Below are positions 8,494 to 16,181 of a stretch of 64,000 nt of DNA, one piece after another (the stretch's first letter is position 1; each line of letters starts with the position of its first letter). The translations under genes were made by a program, and so were the position numbers. Source of the stretch: Novosphingobium flavum (GTDB lineage: Bacteria; Pseudomonadota; Alphaproteobacteria; Sphingomonadales; Sphingomonadaceae). The notes under the pieces are model-generated. The model had not been told where the DNA came from. It was given only the letters and a program-made list of their open reading frames with translations, and made no database searches. The DNA is taken from contig NZ_JACLAW010000006.1 in assembly GCF_014230315.1 (NCBI RefSeq), forward strand, positions 186,001 through 250,000, written 5' to 3'.

Positions 8494-9774
8494 ATGATGG
8501 GCAGCAAGACCATGCAACGTTCGGCCTTGCGCGAATTCCTGGCCGGCGAAGCCGCCGGCGGGATCATCCTGATGGTTGTGGCCGTCCTCGCGATGGTCAT
8601 CGCCAACAGTCCCCTCTCGGAGGCCTATTTTCACTTCCTCCACGCCGAAACTGGCCCGGTGCTGAGCAACAAGCTCGGCCCGATGACCGTGCACTTGTGG
8701 ATCAACGATGGCTTGATGGCGGTCTTCTTCCTCCTTGTCGGCCTCGAAATGAAGCGAGAGTTCGTCGATGGACGCCTTGTCACCTGGCAGCAGCGACGGC
8801 TGCCGTTCATTGCCGCGCTCGGCGGAATGGCGGCCCCCGCGCTGCTGTTCCTGTCCGTAACGCGCAGCAACCCCGGCCTGGCCCAGGGGTGGGCGATACC
8901 GGCGGCGACCGACATCGCCTTTGCCATCGGAGTCATGGCCCTGTTGGGAAGCCGCGTTCCCACGGCGCTCAAGCTGTTCCTGATGACGGTTGCCATCGTC
9001 GACGACATGGGCGCCGTGGTGATCATCGCCCTGGCCTATACCGCCAGCATCAAGGGCGCGGCGCTGCTGGCCGCGGCGGCAATCCTGGGCGCAATGATGA
9101 TGCTCAACCGGGCGGGCGTGCGGAACCTCGCGCCCTATCTTGCGGGTTTCGTCCTGCTCTGGTTCGCGGTGCTCACCTCAGGGGTCCACGCCACGATCGC
9201 CGGGGTTCTGGCGGCTTTCACGATACCCGTCATTGGAAGCCCGGGCCGCCCCGATGCCTCGGATTCGCCCCTGCACAGGCTCGAGCATATTCTGCATCCA
9301 TGGTCTGCCTTTGCGATCGTTCCGTTGTTCGGCTTTGCCAATGCCGGCATTTCGTTGACCGGGACCGGCCTTTCCACCTTGGTGCGACCCTTGCCACTCG
9401 GCATTGCCGCGGGGCTTTTCCTCGGCAAGCAACTCGGGATCTTTTCGTCGGTCTGGCTGTCGGTGAGGCTGGGCCTGGCGCAGCGCCCACGTGGCTCGAC
9501 CTGGCTGCAGGTCTATGGCCTGGCCGTCCTGTGCGGCATCGGCTTTACGATGAGCCTGTTCATCGGGATGCTGGCCTTTGCCACATCGCCGGAGCTGATT
9601 GAGGAAGCCAAGTTGGGCGTGATTTTGGGGTCGCTGCTGTCGGGCTTCCTCGGTTTCCTGATCCTGCGCGTTGCAGGACCGGCCGGTGATGCCGTGCTGA
9701 CCGAGGCAGAGATTGCACGCGAAATCGCCGAAGATGGAGACATTGCGGCCATCGAAGATCGCAGGATCTCGTGA
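8494..9774 (+). CDS. nhaA: Na+/H+ antiporter NhaA
   Basis: This 426-residue inner-membrane protein has about twelve hydrophobic helices and NhaA signatures: LREFLAGEAAGGIIL, WINDGLMAVFFLLVGLE, the ion-binding TDIAFAIGVM and VAIVDDMGAV (adjacent aspartates equivalent to the Na+-binding pair), and LCGIGFTMSLFIG near the end. It exports sodium in exchange for protons. The exact start among 8494, 8497 and 8512 is uncertain because no strong ribosome binding site is seen. It follows otsA by 91 bases in the same direction, so an osmotic/salt stress cluster is plausible. Confidence 0.93.
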   Translation: MMGSKTMQRSALREFLAGEAAGGIILMVVAVLAMVIANSPLSEAYFHFLHAETGPVLSNKLGPMTVHLWINDGLMAVFFLLVGLEMKREFVDGRLVTWQQRRLPFIAALGGMAAPALLFLSVTRSNPGLAQGWAIPAATDIAFAIGVMALLGSRVPTALKLFLMTVAIVDDMGAVVIIALAYTASIKGAALLAAAAILGAMMMLNRAGVRNLAPYLAGFVLLWFAVLTSGVHATIAGVLAAFTIPVIGSPGRPDASDSPLHRLEHILHPWSAFAIVPLFGFANAGISLTGTGLSTLVRPLPLGIAAGLFLGKQLGIFSSVWLSVRLGLAQRPRGSTWLQVYGLAVLCGIGFTMSLFIGMLAFATSPELIEEAKLGVILGSLLSGFLGFLILRVAGPAGDAVLTEAEIAREIAEDGDIAAIEDRRIS

Positions 9775-9838
9775 CGGAAGGTGGGCTACTGTCATCTTGG
9801 ACCTTGCCCGGAACCGCAAACGCAAGGACAAGCGCGGC

Positions 9839-11137
9839 ATGAAACATTCGTCTCCCGCGCCGCTCAGGGCTACCGGCGGGCCGTTTGATGGCCGTGAAGA
9901 GCCGGGCTGCGATCGCATTTTCGTAGTTGTTGACGGCACCGAGAGCGCTGCGAGTTCTGTCGAACTCGGCAAGCAATTGGCCGATCGATATGTGGTGCCC
10001 TGGGAGGCGATTTTCGCCGAAACACCGAAGGCGCGAGATGAATTGTCGCTGACCCGCGCCGGCGAAGCCCTGACTTTGGCAGCGGGCCTGGGCGCAATGG
10101 TGTTTCGCCTTCCCGGGGCCACGGAAGCAGATGCAATCTGCGAGCACATCCAGGCCAGCGCTGCCCCTCATGTCGTCCTGACCACCACACCAAGGACTTT
10201 GGCTGAGCGTCTGCAAAGCCCTTCGCTTATGGCAGAGCTAACCCGCCGGAATTCGTCGATCGTGTTCCATGCCGTTGCGGCGGCAAGACCTGCAGGAAGA
10301 GCCATTGGTCTGTCTGAACGGGCCGCCGCCAGAAGCTATGTCCTGGCGGCGATCGGGTCGTTGGCAACTCTGGCGCTGGTCCTGATCCTGAAGCTTGTGA
10401 CCGGCACGAGCTACCTGAGCGTTTTGTTTCTTTTCCCGGTCATCGCCGCCGCCGCATCGCTGGGCCTGGGCCCCGCCTTGGTCGCGGCGGTGATATCATC
10501 GACTGGTTTCAACGTGCTGATCCTGAACCCGGCGCGATCCTTCAATCCTTGGGCCGTTCAAACCTGGCTGATGTTCACGGTCCTGGCCGCCGTTGCCGCC
10601 TACACCTCGTGGCTGACTTCAACCCTGCGCGGCAGGCTCGCCCTGAGCGATCGCAGCGCCCGGGAAAGCGCCGCCTTGGCCGCCTTTGCCCAGACCTTGA
10701 CCCGCGTTGCCGACTGGGGTTCCACGGCGGACGCCGTTTGCCGCGAAGTCGCCGATATCCTGAACGTGCAAACGCTGGTGGTGCGGGAAATCGGCGGCGA
10801 ACTGCATGTGGTCAGTTCTCTTCCTGAAGGCGTGCAACTCGATCCGCTCGACAAGGCGGCGCTCGATTGGGCCTGGCAAACCGGTAAGCCAACCGGGAGC
10901 GGCACGCTGATCGTGTCAGAAGCAAGCTGGCAATTCCAGCCGCTCATGACATCATTGGGTGTACTGGCCGTGCTGGGTCTCGCGCGCGATGACGGCCGCA
11001 ATCCCATCCCGCCTGAACGCGAAATCCTTCTGGGAACCATCGTCGCCCAAGCCGCACTTGCGCACGAAAGACTGCGGCTGGAAGACGCGCAACGCGAGAT
11101 ATCCTGTCGCCTCCAAACGCGGGACGGCAGTGCTTGA
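9839..11137 (+). CDS. KdpD-like membrane protein (Usp-like, DUF4118, GAF) without kinase domain
   Basis: The 432-residue protein begins with a Usp-like alpha/beta region (DRIFVVVDGTESAASSVELG), followed by four hydrophobic helices near residues 160-265 like the DUF4118 membrane unit of KdpD, and a GAF-type sensory domain near residues 280-420. The KdpD nucleotide-binding N-domain and the histidine-kinase and ATPase domains are absent. It is thus a sensor without an obvious catalytic output. The start at 9839 avoids a 62-base overlap with nhaA. It may act as an accessory sensor for a separate kinase; this is inference. Confidence 0.75.
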   Translation: MKHSSPAPLRATGGPFDGREEPGCDRIFVVVDGTESAASSVELGKQLADRYVVPWEAIFAETPKARDELSLTRAGEALTLAAGLGAMVFRLPGATEADAICEHIQASAAPHVVLTTTPRTLAERLQSPSLMAELTRRNSSIVFHAVAAARPAGRAIGLSERAAARSYVLAAIGSLATLALVLILKLVTGTSYLSVLFLFPVIAAAASLGLGPALVAAVISSTGFNVLILNPARSFNPWAVQTWLMFTVLAAVAAYTSWLTSTLRGRLALSDRSARESAALAAFAQTLTRVADWGSTADAVCREVADILNVQTLVVREIGGELHVVSSLPEGVQLDPLDKAALDWAWQTGKPTGSGTLIVSEASWQFQPLMTSLGVLAVLGLARDDGRNPIPPEREILLGTIVAQAALAHERLRLEDAQREISCRLQTRDGSA

Positions 11138-11205
11138 CGGCTTTCTAAACCCAAGCTGTCCTGCATGGCGCGATAGCGCCGGATGCAGGACTGATCATGG
11201 CACCG

Positions 11206-12822
11206 TCACCGCGGCGGCGGCGGCGGCACGATCCGGATCACAACGCCGCTTTCACCGCCAGTCTCTTTCACGGCCTGCCGAAAAAGGCTGGAACCAGGTT
11301 CGACGATCTGGATCGTGCTGGCGATCCCATGGCTGGTCAGCGCAGCAGCAGCGAACTCGGCGTTCGTGCGCGCCTCCTGATTCGCTTCATCGTCAGTTTT
11401 GCGCTGTGCAAAGCCGGCAATGCCGATGTTCTGCATGCCCCAACGGTCCAAAGCCCAAACTGCGACATCGAGACTTCCTTCCGGCGAACTGAGCGAACCG
11501 TCCTGGCTGGCAATCGGGATGAAGAGATTGGCTGGAGCGGGCGGCAGGATATGAACTTGCCATCGACCGCCAGCGGTCTGAACCTTGCCTTCCAGCATGC
11601 GGTAGTCCGCCAGCGTCCAGCCCGGCGCCTCGATCGGAACGACTTGCACCGTGCGTTCGGTCCGGTTCACCCAAAGTGCTTGGGCCGGCATCCCCAGTTT
11701 CGTACGAATGGCCAGCAGCGGCGGCACGTCGCGGGTAATCCCGGCAGCCGTGCGCTGCACGGCAGAATCGACAATCGCCTCGGTCTTGGAAAGTAGGTCC
11801 GACGCGACCACCTGCTGGATGCTGACCTGCGGCGGAGCGCCAAGATCGTTTTGGAGCCTTGCCGCAATCACCTTTTCGGCATCGCTGCGATAGCTCGGCG
11901 TGATCAACACCGCATCGATCGAAGGCTCGCTCTTGATCGGCCAGCGCACTTCAAGCTGGGCGATATTGGATCGGGTCAAGTGCAGTTCGCTTGCAAAGGC
12001 GCGCCGGGCAAAGGATGCGGCCTTGGCTTCGCGAGTGACCCGGTAAAGCGTCAGCGCCAGCGGAGTAGCAAGAATGAGAAAGGCGGCCATGCCGGCAATG
12101 ATGTAGCGCGGGGTCAACTCCACCCGGGCCAAAGGCCGCGCAGAACCGCTGATCCGCGCCACGCAGGCGAACGCGAAGGCGATTGCTGCCAGGTTGGTCA
12201 GGAACAGCAGGAAGGCGCCCCCCATAAAGGCCAGATCGCCGATGGCCAGGCCATAGCCTACCGTTGCCAAAGGCGGCATCAGGGCCGTGGCGATCGCCAC
12301 CCCGATCGCCGTGGCACCGCGCTGCCAGACCGTGGCGAAAGCACCTGCCATTCCCGACAGGGTCGCTATCGCCAAGTCGAGCAGGGTGGGTTCGGTCCTG
12401 GCTATGATCTCGGAGGTCGCGTTCTTGATCGGGCTGAGCCATGTCAGCACTACGCTTGTCAGGATGCCGATGGCCGCCCCGATCGCTACGACCTTGGCCG
12501 CTTCGCGGATCTGCCTTCCGTCAAGCGAGGCGAAACCGAAGCCCATCGAAGCGATCGGGCTCATGAGGGGTGAAATCAACATGGCCCCGATGACCACCGC
12601 CGTGGACGACTGCAGCAGGCCCAGTGAAGCGATCCCCGCCGACAGTCCGCACATCAGCATGTAGGACTTGGAAAGTTCGCCTTCGGTTCGAACGGACTGG
12701 CGCAAAGCCATGCCATTTTCCCCGGTCAGGTCGGGAAACAGGCCTGTCTTGTCGACCTGACGGCGAAACGACCGCGTCGTCGCGATCAATCGGCGCCGCG
12801 CGCCCTTCAACGCAATGCGCAT
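11206..12822 (-). CDS. DUF389 family membrane protein
   Basis: The 538-residue protein has the DUF389 membrane core (SAGIASLGLLQSSTAVVIGAM, ISPLMSPIASMGFG, ATALMPPLATVGYGLA) with about six helices near residues 60-260. A soluble C-terminal region follows with repeated beta-alpha units and a Pro/Arg tail (PPPPPR). The ATG at 12822 is preceded by CAGGAACGG with suitable spacing, better than the longer in-frame alternative at 12921. Function of DUF389 proteins is not established; transport or signalling is likely. It is convergent with the KdpD-like gene. Confidence 0.85.
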   Translation of the reverse strand: MRIALKGARRRLIATTRSFRRQVDKTGLFPDLTGENGMALRQSVRTEGELSKSYMLMCGLSAGIASLGLLQSSTAVVIGAMLISPLMSPIASMGFGFASLDGRQIREAAKVVAIGAAIGILTSVVLTWLSPIKNATSEIIARTEPTLLDLAIATLSGMAGAFATVWQRGATAIGVAIATALMPPLATVGYGLAIGDLAFMGGAFLLFLTNLAAIAFAFACVARISGSARPLARVELTPRYIIAGMAAFLILATPLALTLYRVTREAKAASFARRAFASELHLTRSNIAQLEVRWPIKSEPSIDAVLITPSYRSDAEKVIAARLQNDLGAPPQVSIQQVVASDLLSKTEAIVDSAVQRTAAGITRDVPPLLAIRTKLGMPAQALWVNRTERTVQVVPIEAPGWTLADYRMLEGKVQTAGGRWQVHILPPAPANLFIPIASQDGSLSSPEGSLDVAVWALDRWGMQNIGIAGFAQRKTDDEANQEARTNAEFAAAALTSHGIASTIQIVEPGSSLFRQAVKETGGESGVVIRIVPPPPPR

Positions 12823-13092
12823 CCGTTCCTGCAATGCCGTTCCTCCCCTGGCCGCTGAGGGTCGTTCGCAACATCGAACGCTTCCGCTGATCGGCGAACA
12901 GAGCCTAGCCTTTTGGGCCAAGCCATGAAAGGCCGCTGGAAAGCTCTGCGTGGCGCCTTCGCAAACGAAATAGCATAGGGGTCATCGGCATGAATTGGCC
13001 ATTGTTGACGGTTAGTCTGTTCTCTTGATTCTGGTTCTGGCCTCGATGATCGTCGCAGATCCATCTAGACTAGGAACGTCCGGAGGAATGGC

Positions 13093-14139
13093 ATGGTTTC
13101 ACTGCGACAAGCGGCCCTTCATGGCCTACTTGTTGCCGTCCTTACGGTTGGCGGCTCGACTTCTTTGCGCGCCGGCCAAGACCACTGGCTGGGGCGTGCC
13201 GGAGTTGCCGCCAGCTACCTTGATCAGCAATGGCGAGGTGACGAAACCTGGCAGGGAGCAGAGCCGTGGCAACGCTTCGTAATCGTCGATGCCTTGCTCG
13301 ACTACGAAAGCCTCAGCCGAGATCGCCAATACCACAATGTCGTCTCTGCCTTTGTCCGCAATCGCTCGGGACTGACCCTGAACGATGATTTCTTGTGGGC
13401 GGCTATCGCCAGTATCCATGTCTGGCAGCGGGAAGGTGACCTTGAACTGCTCACCTATGCCCAAATGACCTTTGATCGGATAGTCGGCGACTATTGGGAT
13501 GACCATTGCGGCGGCGGCCTGTGGTGGGATCAAGCGCGCACCTACAAGAATGCAATCACCAACGAACTGCTCATTTACGCGGCAACCCAGATGTTCCATG
13601 CCACCGGCGCGGACCATTATCGCACTTGGGCACTGCGCGGTTGGTCATGGCTCTCTGCATCCAAGATGATCGGAGCCGACGGGCTTGTTAACGATGGACT
13701 CGATGCCGATTGCCATAACAACGGGCAGCCACGGTACACATACAACCAGGGCGTGCTCATCGGCGCCTTGAACGACCTCACCAAAATCACGGGCGATCCG
13801 CAATATCTCGCGATCGCGGTGAAGCTTGCCTTGGCCACTAAGCGGACCCTGACCACGCCTGAGGAGATCCTGCGCGAGCCGGTCGACGAGCTTGGCCTCG
13901 ACGGTGTCGTGTTCAAGGGTGTCTTTGCGGGCCATCTCGGGCGCCTGCTGGACAGCATGCCCACGAGCCCGGAACGCAGCGAGCTTTCTGCTTGGGCGCA
14001 ACTGAACGCCCACGCGGTGTGGCTTGGGAGCGCGCGAGGCTCACAAGCCATCACGAGCCGGTGGTCTGAACAAGCCTCCCCTTCCGGCCCAGCCGCGCAG
14101 GCATCGGGTATCGAAATCCTCCTCGCCGCAGCTCGATGA
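13093..14139 (+). CDS. exported glycoside hydrolase family 76 protein (alpha-1,6-mannanase type)
   Basis: A signal peptide covers about residues 1-27 (ALHGLLVAVLTVGGSTSLRA). The mature part has GH76 features of an alpha/alpha barrel: paired aspartates at 98-99 in LTLNDDFLWAAIASI (the family's catalytic DD), CGGGLWWDQARTYKNAITNEL, and YTYNQGVLIGAL. GH76 enzymes cut alpha-1,6-mannan or related polymers, here in the periplasm or outside. The start has a GGAGGAA ribosome binding site. The C-terminal 30 residues are low in complexity and may be a tail. Confidence 0.85.
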   Translation: MVSLRQAALHGLLVAVLTVGGSTSLRAGQDHWLGRAGVAASYLDQQWRGDETWQGAEPWQRFVIVDALLDYESLSRDRQYHNVVSAFVRNRSGLTLNDDFLWAAIASIHVWQREGDLELLTYAQMTFDRIVGDYWDDHCGGGLWWDQARTYKNAITNELLIYAATQMFHATGADHYRTWALRGWSWLSASKMIGADGLVNDGLDADCHNNGQPRYTYNQGVLIGALNDLTKITGDPQYLAIAVKLALATKRTLTTPEEILREPVDELGLDGVVFKGVFAGHLGRLLDSMPTSPERSELSAWAQLNAHAVWLGSARGSQAITSRWSEQASPSGPAAQASGIEILLAAAR

Positions 14140-14233
14140 ACTGACCTTGCCCCATTCGCTTTGCATGTCGCGCTGCGCGTGTGCGTCTGGTAAGTTGGGC
14201 CGACAAAATGAAGCGGTGCTCGGGAGAAGCCAG

Positions 14234-14494
14234 ATGGATCAAAGTGACGCCCAGAAAACACATCTGGACCTTAAACTGGCAGGGTTTCGAGCGCATGCCA
14301 CCGCTGCAGGTTTTTTGCAGCTTACTCGGGAACTCAGGTCAAACGGCTTGATAGACGATAGCTCAATCGAGCGGATTCGTGAGGCAATGCTAGACGAACT
14401 TCTCGAAAACCTTCCGCTCTCACTTATTGGTGACAGGGAATACGAGAATCGCCTCCGCAAGCGCTTGACAGATCTTCTATCTGGGAATCAATGA
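14234..14494 (+). CDS. small helical hypothetical protein
   Basis: From the ATG at 14234, with GGGAG eight bases upstream, the frame gives 86 residues. The product is charged and helical with a repeated (L/I)xxxL pattern, acidic in the centre and ending RLRKRLTDLLSGNQ. No signal peptide, membrane segment or cysteine is present. I do not recognise a family. Base composition falls sharply right after its stop. Confidence 0.55.
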   Translation: MDQSDAQKTHLDLKLAGFRAHATAAGFLQLTRELRSNGLIDDSSIERIREAMLDELLENLPLSLIGDREYENRLRKRLTDLLSGNQ

Positions 14495-14703
14495 AATCTA
14501 GATGCGTTGCCATTTTTGTGTATATTGATGATTTGTTTGTGCGGCACGTCATCTGTACTGTGTTTTATTTTTATCAAATCTGACTGAAATAAGCTGGTTT
14601 TGCTCAATGGGTTGACCTGAGCGAAGTTCTGGTTCTGCTATTCAGCGCCTGAAGCCTGCCATTCCGGACCGCCCAAGCCATCAAGGCTAAGGCCGACCCT
14701 GTG
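14495..14703. other. AT-rich intergenic segment before the insertion sequence
   Basis: Positions 14495-14600 are markedly AT-rich compared with neighbours and hold no coding frame. Nothing else is recognised. This composition break may mark the edge of the acquired region. Confidence 0.35.
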
Positions 14704-14716
14704 TGGACGGCTCTCC

Positions 14717-14956
14717 GTTGGCAAGTGGCATATTGAGCTTTGCGTCGTTGGTTGGTGCGGCCATGTGTCCGACCTGTTGGTGCAGCATATGTGCTGCTGG
14801 TCGTAATGCCATTAGCGCGGCTCGGGTCCCGACCATTGTCGCGCACTCGAGGTGCTGGGTCGAAACATGGGTTTTCCCGATCCGGCGGTTTCAACCGACT
14901 TTGTGCATTAGCTCCTGTCCGCCCTTCCCAACATCGTCAGCGCTGAGCGCTATATT
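14717..14956 (-). ncRNA. candidate bridge-RNA region of the IS110 element
   Basis: This non-coding stretch between the transposase stop and the inverted repeat is where IS1111-type elements encode the bridge RNA that pairs with donor and target DNA. Only position and size support the call; I did not fold it or identify the guide loops. Confidence 0.3.
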
Positions 14957-15979
14957 CTATGCAATCTGCGGCTCGCGGTACCGTTCGCCGTTGCTCATCA
15001 TCGCCCAGATCATGCGGGCATTCTTGTTGGCGAGCGCCACGGCGGCAACCTTGACCTTCTTGCGCGCCAGCAACTGCACGAGCCAGGGCCGCTTCGACTT
15101 ATGGCGCTCAGCAAAGCGAATGACCGCCACAGCACCGACGATGAGCATCTGCCGCAAATAGCGATGTCCTGCCTTCGTGATGCCACCAAGGCGTTCCTTC
15201 CCGCCGCTGGAGTTTTGTCGAGGCACCAGCCCGATCCAAGCCGCTAGGTCGCGGCCTGAGCGAAAGATTGAGGGATCAGGGACAGTCGCAACGATCGCGC
15301 TTGCCAATAATGGTCCAACGCCTGGTATCTCCATCAGCCGCCGGCCGATTTCCGTTTCCCGCGCACTTGCCATGATCCGGCGATCATTCTCGAGGATCTG
15401 CTCTTTCACAATGCGCAGTTGGGCTGCCAGCATGTCCAGGCAGGTCCGGACATCGGTGGGTAAACGAGCGTCTTCCGTGTCAGCCACAATATCGAGAAGT
15501 TGGTCGATTCCATTCCTGCCGATTGGCGCGACGATACCAAACTCTGCGATATGCGCTCGCAGGGCGTTGGATAGCTGTGTCCGTTGGCGGTTGAGAATAA
15601 GGCGAACACGATGCAACATCATCGCGCTTTGCTGTTCCGGTGACTTGATCCCGACGAAACGCATGGTCGGGCGCGTCACCGCTTCGCAGATCGCTTCGGC
15701 ATCGGCAGCATCATTCTTGCCGCGTTTGACGTACGGCTTCACATACTGCGCCGGCATCAGCTTTACATCATGACCCAGCGCCATGAGCTGACGCGCCCAG
15801 AAATGTGATGAGGCGCAGGCCTCGATCCCGATCAAGCAAGGCGGCAGCTTCGCGAAGAACTTCAGCATGCGACCGCGCGTCAATCGCTGGCGCAATACCG
15901 CCGCACCATCGGCATCCACACCGTGCACCTGGAACACGTTCTTCGCGAGGTCCAAACCAATCGTCGTGACTGTTCCCAT
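14957..15979 (-). CDS. IS110-family transposase
   Basis: The 340-residue protein has the DEDD RuvC-like domain of IS110 recombinases (TIGLDLAKNVFQVHG with Asp9, then LIGIEACASSHFW, then KRGKNDAADAEAICEAV) and the C-terminal Tnp-20 domain (IPGVGPLLASAIVATV, DLAAWIGLVPRQNSSGGKER) bearing the conserved serine. It is full length and shows no disruption, so the element may be active. These enzymes move the element through a circular intermediate using a bridge RNA. Confidence 0.93.
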   Translation of the reverse strand: MGTVTTIGLDLAKNVFQVHGVDADGAAVLRQRLTRGRMLKFFAKLPPCLIGIEACASSHFWARQLMALGHDVKLMPAQYVKPYVKRGKNDAADAEAICEAVTRPTMRFVGIKSPEQQSAMMLHRVRLILNRQRTQLSNALRAHIAEFGIVAPIGRNGIDQLLDIVADTEDARLPTDVRTCLDMLAAQLRIVKEQILENDRRIMASARETEIGRRLMEIPGVGPLLASAIVATVPDPSIFRSGRDLAAWIGLVPRQNSSGGKERLGGITKAGHRYLRQMLIVGAVAVIRFAERHKSKRPWLVQLLARKKVKVAAVALANKNARMIWAMMSNGERYREPQIA

Positions 15980-16000
15980 CGTGGCTCTCCTTCCGGCTCA

Positions 16001-16020
16001 TCCGCAGGTCATCCTGCGGA
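16001..16020. repeat. 8-bp hairpin upstream of the transposase
   Basis: TCCGCAGG and its complement CCTGCGGA enclose a four-base loop (TCAT), 21 bases upstream of the transposase start and inside the inverted repeats. It may control transposase expression or belong to the subterminal structure of the element end. Confidence 0.5.
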
Positions 16021-16181
16021 AGGGTTGGAGAGCCGTCCACGTCATCATTGTCAGACGCTCAGCGGACAATTTTTGCGCCGCAGGTGCAGACCGTCCGATT
16101 CCGGCTGCTCGCGACCACTTTACGACGGTCGCCAACGGGGCGCGAATGTCCGCTGCCACCATAGGCCGCCGTTCGAAGGTT

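Larger units (their letters stand above)
14704..16039 (-). mobile_element. IS110-family (IS1111-type) insertion sequence
   Basis: A perfect 13-base inverted repeat (TGGACGGCTCTCC at 14704-14716 and its complement at 16027-16039) brackets a single IS110-type transposase gene. The distance of about 1.34 kb is normal for the family. The long non-coding end (about 240 bases) lies downstream of the transposase and the short end upstream, as in the IS1111 subgroup, whose inverted repeats are subterminal. The true tips may therefore lie a few bases outside. No target duplication was found or expected. Confidence 0.8.

Noticed and set aside
14241..14260. Possible left copy of the tRNA 3' end (GCCCAGAA-like string)
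   Set aside because: Only eight matching bases, inside a coding frame; not enough for an attachment site.
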